Shown here one piece after another: positions 8,562 through 16,002 of a DNA stretch of 64,000 nt (its first letter is position 1; every line of letters starts with the position of its first letter). Below the pieces are notes generated by a model. That model had not been told where the DNA came from and ran no database searches. It saw only the letters and a program-made list of their open reading frames with translations. Source of the stretch: Colwellia sp. PAMC 20917 (GTDB lineage Bacteria; Pseudomonadota; Gammaproteobacteria; Enterobacterales; Alteromonadaceae); contig NZ_CP014944.1 of assembly GCF_001767295.1 (NCBI RefSeq), positions 3,658,001 to 3,722,000 of the forward strand, read 5' to 3'. The position numbers were made by a program, and so were the translations under genes.

Positions 8562-9479
8562 ATGAAAAATTATAGTTTAGGTAAGAGCGAACTCCAGTCA
8601 TCACGATTAATCTATGGTTGTATGCGAATTGCAGGTGATCAATCAGTTAATGATATCGATAAAGGCAAACGTGCGGTGCAGAGCGCGATTGATGCAGGCT
8701 ACAATCATTTTGATCATGCTGACATTTATGGTGGAGGGGCAAGTGAACAATTATTTGGTGAATTGTTAAAGCAATTACCGCACTTGCGAGAAAATATGAT
8801 CCTTACCTCCAAAGCAAGTATTCGTCCAAAAAACAATGAAAATACTTATGCGCCAACACGCTATGATTTTAGCAAAGCATATATTTTATCGAGTGTAGAA
8901 GGTTCTTTAAAGCGTTTGCATACCGAGCAACTCGATCTTTTCTTATTACATCGCCCTGATTATTTATTTGATATTAATGAAGTCGCCGAAACCTTTAAAC
9001 AACTCAAAGACAGCGGTAAAGTTGCGCATTTTGGCGTAAGTAACTTTAAACCCTCACAAGTAGCGATGTTACAAAGTGCATTAGATTTACCATTATTGGT
9101 GAATCAGATAGAAATTAATATTCATAATGTTGATGCGTTAAATGACGGCACTTTGGATCAATGTCAACAAGATAAACTATCGCCAATTGCCTGGTGCCCG
9201 TTAGGTGGTGTTGCCTACTCTGCATGGGGGAATACCTTTTCAGTTGAAGATGAACAACGTATCGCCGAGGAGTTAACTTCGCAAGCACAAGTGTATAACT
9301 GTCAACCTTGGCAAATTATTCTTGCTTGGTTACTAAAACACCCCGCGAAGATATTTCCTATTATTGGTTCGACCACACCAGAACGAATTATTGCTGCAAA
9401 AGTAGCACTAGAACTCAATTATAGCCGTGAAGATTGGTATCGATTATTTGAAGCGAGAAATGGTCAAGCTGTTCCCTAG
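8562..9479 (+). CDS. Aldo/keto reductase, YdhF-like
   Basis: A 305-residue NADPH-dependent aldo/keto reductase with a TIM-barrel fold, cytoplasmic. The catalytic tetrad is visible: Asp51 and Tyr56 in FDHADIYGGG, Lys84 in LTSKAS and His130 in LFLLHRPDYL. The cofactor-binding C-terminal phrase PIIGSTTPERI is present. Overall length and the early GCMRIAG phrase fit the YdhF subgroup of oxidoreductases, whose physiological substrate is unknown. It is divergently oriented from lgt across about 110 bases that must contain both promoters. Confidence 0.85.
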   Translation: MKNYSLGKSELQSSRLIYGCMRIAGDQSVNDIDKGKRAVQSAIDAGYNHFDHADIYGGGASEQLFGELLKQLPHLRENMILTSKASIRPKNNENTYAPTRYDFSKAYILSSVEGSLKRLHTEQLDLFLLHRPDYLFDINEVAETFKQLKDSGKVAHFGVSNFKPSQVAMLQSALDLPLLVNQIEINIHNVDALNDGTLDQCQQDKLSPIAWCPLGGVAYSAWGNTFSVEDEQRIAEELTSQAQVYNCQPWQIILAWLLKHPAKIFPIIGSTTPERIIAAKVALELNYSREDWYRLFEARNGQAVP

Positions 9480-9646
9480 CGAGGAAGGTGAATCGATATT
9501 GAATCGTTTTTCTCGCTAACTAAAGTCAGCGGGTAATTATACAACAGTATTTATTTATCGTTTATCGTTTATCGATAAAAATAGATTGATAAGCATGTTT
9601 TTTCTGCTACATTAGGCTTATTGAATAAATTTAGGTTATAAGTTTT

Positions 9647-10228
9647 ATGTTAGCGCATCATAGGATCAGCAAAGTAAGTAAAATAGTTAGGGCACTCGTT
9701 GCGCTATTTGTTGTTATGCAAGTTTTCAGCTTTACGTTTTTATTACTATTTGGGGTTAATAATGAAGGCACCTTTGAGCTAACTGACAATTTTTCATTTA
9801 TTTCTTCAGCGGCCAATATCGACTTTTCAGGTAGTTGGGAAAATTTAGCGTTAGCCTTAACCGATGAAGGTTTTAACGCTTTGCTTATACTAGGCAGTGC
9901 AGATTTGTTGCCAAGCCTTTTAATTTATTGGTCTTTGTTTAAGTTATTTGGTTTATATCAGCAGGGTTTAGTATTCACTGTCGCCAATATTCAATGCATT
10001 AAAAATATTGGTACTGTGCTATTAGCTTGGATTGCCTTAAAGCTTCTTTATCCGATAGTGGTGACCTTAGTATTACGATTTTCAGGAGCTTCTGATACGT
10101 TATCGTTATACATAAGCTTAGGCTCTGATGAGTTAAGATTTTTATTAATTGGTTTAGTGATATACGTGATAGCTTGGATAATGAGCGAAGCGACTAGCTT
10201 GCATCAAGAGCAGGAGTTAGTTATCTAG
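9647..10228 (+). CDS. DUF2975 integral membrane protein
   Basis: A 193-residue protein with four predicted hydrophobic segments (about residues 13-35, 80-105, 120-143 and 160-178). It matches the DUF2975 pattern, whose members almost always precede a very small Cro/C1-type regulator, as here. The stop codon overlaps the GTG start of that regulator by one base (TAGTG), so translation is coupled. The function of the family is unknown; the pairing suggests that the membrane protein senses something or modulates the regulator, but this is inference. Confidence 0.78.
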   Translation: MLAHHRISKVSKIVRALVALFVVMQVFSFTFLLLFGVNNEGTFELTDNFSFISSAANIDFSGSWENLALALTDEGFNALLILGSADLLPSLLIYWSLFKLFGLYQQGLVFTVANIQCIKNIGTVLLAWIALKLLYPIVVTLVLRFSGASDTLSLYISLGSDELRFLLIGLVIYVIAWIMSEATSLHQEQELVI

Positions 10229-10437
10229 TGGCTATGATTATAGAACTGGACGTTATGCTAGCAAAACGTAAAATGAAATTAAACGATCTTGCTTTGTCAG
10301 TAGGCATAACGCCACAAAACTTATCTGTACTTAAAAGTGGTCGAGCAAAAGCGATACGGTTTTCAACGCTTGAAGCCATTTGCCAAACACTAGATTGTCA
10401 GCCAGGCGATATTTTACTTTATGAAAAAGATCAATAA
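10228..10437 (+). CDS. Small XRE-family HTH regulator (YozG type)
   Basis: A 69-residue single-domain Cro/C1 helix-turn-helix protein. The recognition region LALSVGITPQNLSVLKSG and the closing CQTLDCQPGDIL phrase are diagnostic of the short YozG-like regulators that accompany DUF2975 proteins. GTG at 10228 is taken as start because AGGAG lies 11 bases before it; an ATG six bases later is possible. The gene overlaps the DUF2975 gene by one base and is followed by a beta-barrel gene, so the three are probably one transcript. Confidence 0.85.
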   Translation: MAMIIELDVMLAKRKMKLNDLALSVGITPQNLSVLKSGRAKAIRFSTLEAICQTLDCQPGDILLYEKDQ

Positions 10438-10450
10438 ACAAGGAATGAAG

Positions 10451-11023
10451 ATGAACAAATCTATAGCGATAATGATTACCTGTGGAGCCTTAGTGAGTCA
10501 CCTAGTAAGCTTTTCGGCAATAGCAACTGATGAGGAATCGTATGCTTTTGTTGGTTTTGGTCTAAGCCATTATGATAATTTAGCTAACTTAGCCTTAAGT
10601 GAGACTCAAATTGATCTTGTTCCTGAAGTTTATCTTGGTGTAGGTAAGCGTTATCAATTGAATGACGACTGGCAGCTAGCGACAGAGGTTTCAATTCATT
10701 ATGCCAAAGCACATTTTAGTGGCTTAGCTGAAAATGTTGACGCCAATCATTTATCTAAAGAACGGCAAGTTTCTTCGGGTAATTATCAATCACTGGGATT
10801 ATGGGCAACTTCTCGTTTTAACTATGTTAGCTTAAGTGATAATGTCTCACCATTTATTGAACTAGCCCTTGGCGCGGTGCAAACGAACCAGAGTGCACTT
10901 TTTGGTGAAGAAAAAAATCAGCAAATTGCTTATAAAGCAATCGCTGGTCTAGAGTTTGAGGTAGCTGACAAAATGACTTTTTCTATTGGCGTTGGTCTTT
11001 CAGACAACGATGACCACCTGTAA
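10451..11023 (+). CDS. Outer-membrane beta-barrel protein
   Basis: The product has about 190 residues, with a signal peptide (MNKSIAIMITCGALVSHLVS, cleavage near AIA-TD) and alternating hydrophobic/polar strands such as SYAFVGFGLSHYDN, VYLGVGKRYQL and MTFSIGVGLSDN, as in small eight-stranded barrels. The ATG at 10451 is preferred to 10421 because AAGGA lies 6 bases upstream and the signal peptide then begins cleanly. The last strand lacks the usual terminal aromatic residue and ends in DDHL, which is unusual. It lies 13 bases after the HTH gene and is likely co-transcribed. The role is unknown. Confidence 0.68.
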   Translation: MNKSIAIMITCGALVSHLVSFSAIATDEESYAFVGFGLSHYDNLANLALSETQIDLVPEVYLGVGKRYQLNDDWQLATEVSIHYAKAHFSGLAENVDANHLSKERQVSSGNYQSLGLWATSRFNYVSLSDNVSPFIELALGAVQTNQSALFGEEKNQQIAYKAIAGLEFEVADKMTFSIGVGLSDNDDHL

Positions 11024-11049
11024 ATAAGTCGATGCTATTATTGATATTG

Positions 11050-12318
11050 CTAAGATTGAGCTGCCTTGTTGGTGGCTTTTTTTCTGTCTTTAATATAGTA
11101 AAACCAAGTTACTGCAAAGAGTATGGCAATAAAGGGCATACTCGTAAGAACTACTGTATGCCAACCCGCTTTAAATAAAACCCAACCAGCGAGTAACGAT
11201 GCAGTTGCTTGTAAACCAAAAATAATAAAGTCATTAATTGCTTGTACTTTGTGTCGTTCACTCGGCTTATAACTTTGCGGCAGTAAGGTTGTACCAGTCA
11301 AAAACAAAAAATTCCAACCTATGCCTAATAAAATCAGTGCCCACCAATAGTGCATAACCTGCTCGCCAGAAAGTGCCACAACAGTGACTAACGCATAAAT
11401 CACTGTGCCAATTAACATTAAGCTTTTCAAGCCGATTCTTTTTACTAACCAAGCGGTAAAAAGTGAAGGGATAAACATCGCGGCAATATGGCTTTGAATT
11501 ACCCATTTTGTCTCGTGTAAGCTATGACCGCTCATCTGGTGCATGCTCAAGGGGGTTGCTGTCATTAAGTAACTCATTAAGGCAAAACCAATGGCCGCTG
11601 ATAATATTGCAATAATAAAAATAGGTTGTTTGATAATTTCACTCAATGGGCGAGTGTCGCCCACTTGTTGATGAGATTCAATCTGGGTGTTTTTAAAATT
11701 CAGCATAATAATCATCGCACAAACGATTAATCCGGCTAACACTAAAAATGAGCCAGCATATCCATAGGGAGATGCTAACCAATCTTTCGCGACTACGGCT
11801 ATTTCAGGGCCTAGAAAAGCGGAAAAAATGCCACTTAGCATTAAAATCGACAACACGGTTGGAATATCTTTATCGTCCTTAATACTCTCAATTGCTGCAA
11901 AACGTAATTGCTGGATAAATGAGGTACTAATACCAAAGAGTAAACCAGCAAAGACAAAGAGTTCAAAGTTAGCAATAAGTGCAGAGACCATTGCCGTTAA
12001 GGTCGCAACTAAACCAACACTATAACCGGTAAAAATCGCAAAGCGGCGACCTTTATTTTTTGCCAACATAGCCGCGGGAATAGCACCACAGGCTACCCCT
12101 AAAATCATCACGGTAACGGGTAGGGTCGCTAAAGAAGGATCACTTGCCATACGGGTCGATAATATACCGCCAATAAAAACAATCACCGGTGATGCCGCCA
12201 TAACAAGGGGTTGGGCAATAAAAAGAAGCCAAATGTTTTTAGGTAAAGTGAAATATCGTGATAAGAAAAAAGCGCTGACAATGAGTAAGGCTAAGGTAAT
12301 AAAAATATTGGATAACAT
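11050..12318 (-). CDS. Major facilitator superfamily transporter
   Basis: A 422-residue inner-membrane protein with about twelve hydrophobic segments and a central cytoplasmic loop near residues 208-230 (NFKNTQIESHQQVGDTRPLS). The first-half loop AKNKGRRFAI between helices 2 and 3 matches the MFS signature GxxxDRxGRR in degenerate form. Length and loop pattern suggest drug/metabolite efflux or the riboflavin-transporter-like group, but no substrate can be assigned from sequence. It converges on the beta-barrel gene and is divergent from recR. Confidence 0.85.
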   Translation of the reverse strand: MLSNIFITLALLIVSAFFLSRYFTLPKNIWLLFIAQPLVMAASPVIVFIGGILSTRMASDPSLATLPVTVMILGVACGAIPAAMLAKNKGRRFAIFTGYSVGLVATLTAMVSALIANFELFVFAGLLFGISTSFIQQLRFAAIESIKDDKDIPTVLSILMLSGIFSAFLGPEIAVVAKDWLASPYGYAGSFLVLAGLIVCAMIIMLNFKNTQIESHQQVGDTRPLSEIIKQPIFIIAILSAAIGFALMSYLMTATPLSMHQMSGHSLHETKWVIQSHIAAMFIPSLFTAWLVKRIGLKSLMLIGTVIYALVTVVALSGEQVMHYWWALILLGIGWNFLFLTGTTLLPQSYKPSERHKVQAINDFIIFGLQATASLLAGWVLFKAGWHTVVLTSMPFIAILFAVTWFYYIKDRKKATNKAAQS

Positions 12319-12459
12319 AGCGATTCGTTTTGATAATTATTCTTGGACTATCATAGCGTATTATTTTTAGTGACGAGAGAATAATTTATCTTGGTTTTTA
12401 TGCTTCAACTGATAAACTGCCTGCGTTGAAAATTAGCTAAACATTGTTTTAAGGTTGTT

Positions 12460-13065
12460 ATGAAATTTAGTCCACTGGTTCAAGAATTAATCAACTCACT
12501 TAAATGTTTACCGGGTGTTGGCGCTAAATCGGCGCAGCGTATGGCGTTTCATTTACTTGAACGTAATCGTATTGGCGGCGCTAAGCTTGCGGGTACATTA
12601 AAAGTGGCGATGGAAAATATTGGTCATTGTTCACAATGCCGAAATTTTACTGAAGATGATACCTGTGAAATTTGCCAAAGTGCTAAGCGGCTTATAAACC
12701 AGCAGCTCTGTATTGTTGAAAGTCCAGGTGATGTTATTGCTATAGAACAAACCGGGGAATTTCAAGGACGTTATTTTATTTTAATGGGGCACTTATCGCC
12801 GCTAGATGGTATTGGACCGGATGATCTTGGCTTAGATATATTAGAGAAACAGCTGGCAACAGATCAGTTTAAGGAAATTATTTTAGCAACCAATCCAACG
12901 GTTGAAGGAGAAGCTACCGCACATTTTATTGCCGAACTGGCTAAAAAATATCAAGTGGTTATTTCTCGAATTGCCCATGGTGTGCCTGTTGGTGGTGAAC
13001 TTGAATATGTTGACGGTAACACCTTATCTCATGCTTTATCAGGACGTAAGAGCTATTCATTCTAA
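12460..13065 (+). CDS. recR: Recombination mediator protein RecR
   Basis: A 201-residue RecR that works with RecF and RecO to load RecA at gapped DNA. The helix-hairpin-helix motif [14 protein letters not shown] is at residues 17-30. A four-cysteine zinc finger is at Cys57, Cys60, Cys69 and Cys72, and a TOPRIM domain ([11 protein letters not shown] to the C-terminus) follows, ending in the conserved [11 protein letters not shown]-type tail. AAGG precedes the ATG. In many gammaproteobacteria dnaX and ybaB come just before recR; here an opposite-strand MFS gene lies there, so recR has its own promoter. Confidence 0.97.
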   Translation: MKFSPLVQELINSLKCLPGVGAKSAQRMAFHLLERNRIGGAKLAGTLKVAMENIGHCSQCRNFTEDDTCEICQSAKRLINQQLCIVESPGDVIAIEQTGEFQGRYFILMGHLSPLDGIGPDDLGLDILEKQLATDQFKEIILATNPTVEGEATAHFIAELAKKYQVVISRIAHGVPVGGELEYVDGNTLSHALSGRKSYSF

Positions 13066-13079
13066 TCTTGAGTAAATTT

Positions 13080-13112
13080 ATGCTTTGAACACATATTCAA
13101 AGCATATTTTTA
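13080..13112 (+). terminator. Terminator after recR
   Basis: A perfect 10-bp stem (atgctttgaa / ttcaaagcat, 13080-13105) is followed by ATTTTT. It separates recR from the heat-shock promoter of htpG. Confidence 0.75.
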
Positions 13113-13143
13113 AATTTATTTTACCTAAGAAACATCACATTCC

Positions 13144-13171
13144 CTTGAAATAATTTCTCTTAGCCCCACAT
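13144..13171 (+). promoter_or_regulatory. Sigma-32 heat-shock promoter of htpG
   Basis: The sequence CTTGAAA, a 13-base spacer and CCCCACAT match the RpoH consensus (CTTGAAA-N11-16-CCCCATNT) almost perfectly. It lies 72 bases before the htpG start codon, giving an untranslated leader of about 65 bases. Confidence 0.88.
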
Positions 13172-13243
13172 GTTATCTATCAACGTGAGCATCATATTTG
13201 CATGTTCTCTTTTAAACACCGATAAATGTAGGATATATTTCAA

Positions 13244-15205
13244 ATGTCAGAAACAGGCCAAAAAGAAAATCATCAGTTTGCAACTGATAACGCTAAATTA
13301 CTTAAATTAATGATCCATTCACTTTACTCAAACAAAGAAATCTTCTTACGTGAGTTAGTGTCAAATGCGGCCGATGCTGCTGACAAACTTCGCTTTAACG
13401 CACTATCAAATGCTGATCTATACGAAGGTGATGGTGATTTACGCGTACGTGTTAGTTGCGATAAAGAAAATAATACGCTTACCATTTCTGATAATGGTAT
13501 TGGTATGACGCATGATCAAATTATTGATCATTTAGGTACTATCGCTAAATCAGGTACGGCTGAGTTTTTCTCGCAACTTTCTGGCGATCAAGCTTCAGAC
13601 TCACAACTTATTGGTCAATTTGGTGTTGGTTTTTATTCAGCATTTATCGTTGCAGACTCAGTAACTGTGCGTTCTCGCGCTGCTGGTGTTGATGCATCCG
13701 AAGGTGTTGAATGGACAAGTGCTGGCGAAGGTGAATTCACCACAGCTAAAATTTCAAAGACTAATCGTGGTACCGATATTATTCTTCACTTAAAAGAAGA
13801 AGAGCAAGAATACGCTGACGATTGGCGTTTAAAATCAATAGTCACTAAGTACTCAGATCATATTTCTGTTTCTGTTGAAATGCTAACACCAGCAGTTCCT
13901 GGTGTTGAAGCCGTTGCTGAAGTTAAAGATGACGAAGACAATGTTACTGTTCCAGCTGCTGAAGCCGTTGCTGAAGTACCTGCCAAATGGGAACCTGTCA
14001 ATAAAGCCACTGCATTGTGGACTCGTGAAAAATCAGAAGTTTCTGATGACGAATATAAAGAATTCTACAAGCATGTATCACATGACTTTGGCGACCCACT
14101 TGTCTGGGAGCACAATAAAGTAGAAGGTAAAACTGAATATACATCATTACTTTATATTCCAAGCAAAGCGCCATTTGACATGCATAACCGTGAAAAACAA
14201 CATGGTTTAAAGCTATTTGTTCAACGCGTATTTATAATGGACGACGCTGAACAGTTTATGCCTACATATTTACGTTTTGTAAAAGGTTTATTAGATTCAA
14301 ATGATTTACCGTTAAACGTTTCTCGTGAAATTTTACAAGATAACAAAATTACCCAAGCGATCCGTAAAGGCTGTACTAAACGCGTACTTAAAATGCTTGA
14401 AAAACTAGGTAAAAAAGACAAAGAGCAATACCAGTCATTTTGGAACGAGTTTGGTCAAGTATTGAAAGAAGGCCCAGCAGAAGATCAAGGTAATAAAGAG
14501 CAAGTTGCAAACTTATTACGCTTTGCCTCAACAGAGCATGATACTGCGGTTCAAAGTGTTTCAATTCCTGAATACGTAGAACGTATGAAAGAAGGACAAG
14601 AAAAGATTTACTATGTTGTTGCAGACAGCTTTGAAGCGGCTAAAAACAGCCCTCATTTAGAAGTTTTCCGTAAAAAGGGCATAGAAGTATTATTAATGTC
14701 TGACCGTATCGATGAATGGTTAGTGAGCCACTTAACAGAAGTTGATGGCAAGCAATTACAATCGGTCACGCGTGGTGGTTTAGACCTAGGTGATATGGAA
14801 GATGAAGAGTCAAAACAAGCACAAGAAAAACTTGAGCAAGAGTTCGATTCTGTTGTTACCCGTATTAAAACATCATTAGCTGGTAAAGTGAAAGATGTTA
14901 AATTGTCGCAACGTTTAACTGATTCTCCAGCTTGTATCGTTGCCGATGAGCACGACATGAGCAGCCAAATGATGAAGCTTATGCAATCAGTTGGACAAGA
15001 AGTACCTGACGCATTACCTATCTTCGAAATCAATGCAGAGCATGAGTTAGTAAAACATGTTGCTAATGAAACTGATGATGAAAAATTCAATCAGTGGACG
15101 CAAGTATTGTTTGAACAGGCGATGTTAGCTGAGCGTGGTAGCTTAAAAGACCCAGCAAGTTTTGTTGCACGTTTAAACAAATTAATGTTGAGCCTTACTA
15201 AGTAA
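13244..15205 (+). CDS. htpG: Molecular chaperone HtpG (Hsp90)
   Basis: A 653-residue cytoplasmic Hsp90. The GHKL ATP-binding domain contains [21 protein letters not shown] and [11 protein letters not shown]. The middle domain has [10 protein letters not shown] with the catalytic Arg, and the dimerisation domain follows. The linker after the N-domain (about residues 212-248) is some 20 residues longer than in E. coli and contains the motif EAVAEV twice, encoded by a perfect 17-bp direct repeat at 13907-13923 and 13961-13977. The gene is driven by a sigma-32 promoter and ends at a terminator at 15233-15263. In E. coli adk follows htpG directly; here two opposite-strand genes intervene. Confidence 0.98.
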   Translation: MSETGQKENHQFATDNAKLLKLMIHSLYSNKEIFLRELVSNAADAADKLRFNALSNADLYEGDGDLRVRVSCDKENNTLTISDNGIGMTHDQIIDHLGTIAKSGTAEFFSQLSGDQASDSQLIGQFGVGFYSAFIVADSVTVRSRAAGVDASEGVEWTSAGEGEFTTAKISKTNRGTDIILHLKEEEQEYADDWRLKSIVTKYSDHISVSVEMLTPAVPGVEAVAEVKDDEDNVTVPAAEAVAEVPAKWEPVNKATALWTREKSEVSDDEYKEFYKHVSHDFGDPLVWEHNKVEGKTEYTSLLYIPSKAPFDMHNREKQHGLKLFVQRVFIMDDAEQFMPTYLRFVKGLLDSNDLPLNVSREILQDNKITQAIRKGCTKRVLKMLEKLGKKDKEQYQSFWNEFGQVLKEGPAEDQGNKEQVANLLRFASTEHDTAVQSVSIPEYVERMKEGQEKIYYVVADSFEAAKNSPHLEVFRKKGIEVLLMSDRIDEWLVSHLTEVDGKQLQSVTRGGLDLGDMEDEESKQAQEKLEQEFDSVVTRIKTSLAGKVKDVKLSQRLTDSPACIVADEHDMSSQMMKLMQSVGQEVPDALPIFEINAEHELVKHVANETDDEKFNQWTQVLFEQAMLAERGSLKDPASFVARLNKLMLSLTK

Positions 15206-15232
15206 GCTTTTAATATTTCTTAGTGTACAGAT

Positions 15233-15263
15233 TAAAAAAAAGGAGCTTCGGCTCCTTTTTTAT
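15233..15263. terminator. Bidirectional terminator between htpG and the thioredoxin-like gene
   Basis: The hairpin aggagc-ttcg-gctcct has an A run before it and a T run after it, so it can terminate both convergent genes. Confidence 0.9.
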
Positions 15264-15270
15264 ATCTAAT

Positions 15271-15717
15271 TCAGTCTACTTTATTTGTGGCTTTATTTAA
15301 CAGTGTTTGTAGTTGCTCAACACTTTTATAACCATGACTCAAGGAATATTGGTCACCGCGAACGATCATCACCGCTGGAAATCCTCTAAAAGTAAGCTGC
15401 TCACCTTTGTTATCTTTAAGATCGTCAAAAACAAAACTTGAAAGCATAAAGTTGATAGTTTCTCTAACAGGAATAAACTGCTCATTCAATATTTTAGCTA
15501 GAGAGGGATCTGTAAAAACATCTTTTTCCATTGCTGCACAGGTTGTACAAAAGCGCATTTTAGCAAAGACAAAAATTGGTTTTGTTGAGTCCATTGCACG
15601 CGCGTCTTGATAACTATGCCATTCAACTTGAGTGGTATATAAAGTTGATGAAATACCCGCATAGAGGCTAGGTATTAAAATAATGGCGGCAATTATTGCG
15701 ATAAAAAATTTATTCAT
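15271..15717 (-). CDS. Exported thioredoxin-fold protein
   Basis: A protein of about 148 residues with an N-terminal hydrophobic signal or anchor (MNKFFIAIIAAIILIPSLYA) and a thioredoxin-like domain holding the redox motif CTTC after FAKMRF. The later cis-Pro-like phrase FRGFPAVMIV supports the fold. ATG at 15717 is preferred because the upstream extension from 15792 is polar and would bury the signal sequence; the ribosome site is weak either way. It is probably periplasmic and may handle protein disulfides or protect against copper or oxidants. It sits between htpG and a histidine kinase, with which it need not be functionally linked. Confidence 0.75.
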   Translation of the reverse strand: MNKFFIAIIAAIILIPSLYAGISSTLYTTQVEWHSYQDARAMDSTKPIFVFAKMRFCTTCAAMEKDVFTDPSLAKILNEQFIPVRETINFMLSSFVFDDLKDNKGEQLTFRGFPAVMIVRGDQYSLSHGYKSVEQLQTLLNKATNKVD

Positions 15718-16002
15718 GGGCTTTTCGATAATATAATTGAACAAGTACCCACTAGACCCACTATCTAAGTATATGCTTTCATTTGAGTTCATTAATTTAA
15801 AGCTGAACGTTAATACTCAACGCAATATCAAGATGAACGCTAGCAGAGCCTGTTATTTTGACCTATAACAATTATCTTATCTCACCATAAAATTGGCATT
15901 ATCGTATCGGTTATTTGCAGCCTAAAGGCATTAAAAGTTAACTAAGCATGTAGTAACCATAAGTTACTTCTCTCTATAGGTAATGGCGTTAATTTTTAAA
16001 GT

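Noticed and set aside
9551-9580. Three tandem TTTATCG heptamers
   Set aside because: Too short and AT-rich to treat as an iteron or repeat family; no replication or plasmid genes nearby.
14653-15090. Long antisense open frame inside htpG
   Set aside because: It mirrors the codon structure of htpG on the opposite strand, is Ser/Cys-rich and lacks a ribosome site; it is a shadow of the real gene.
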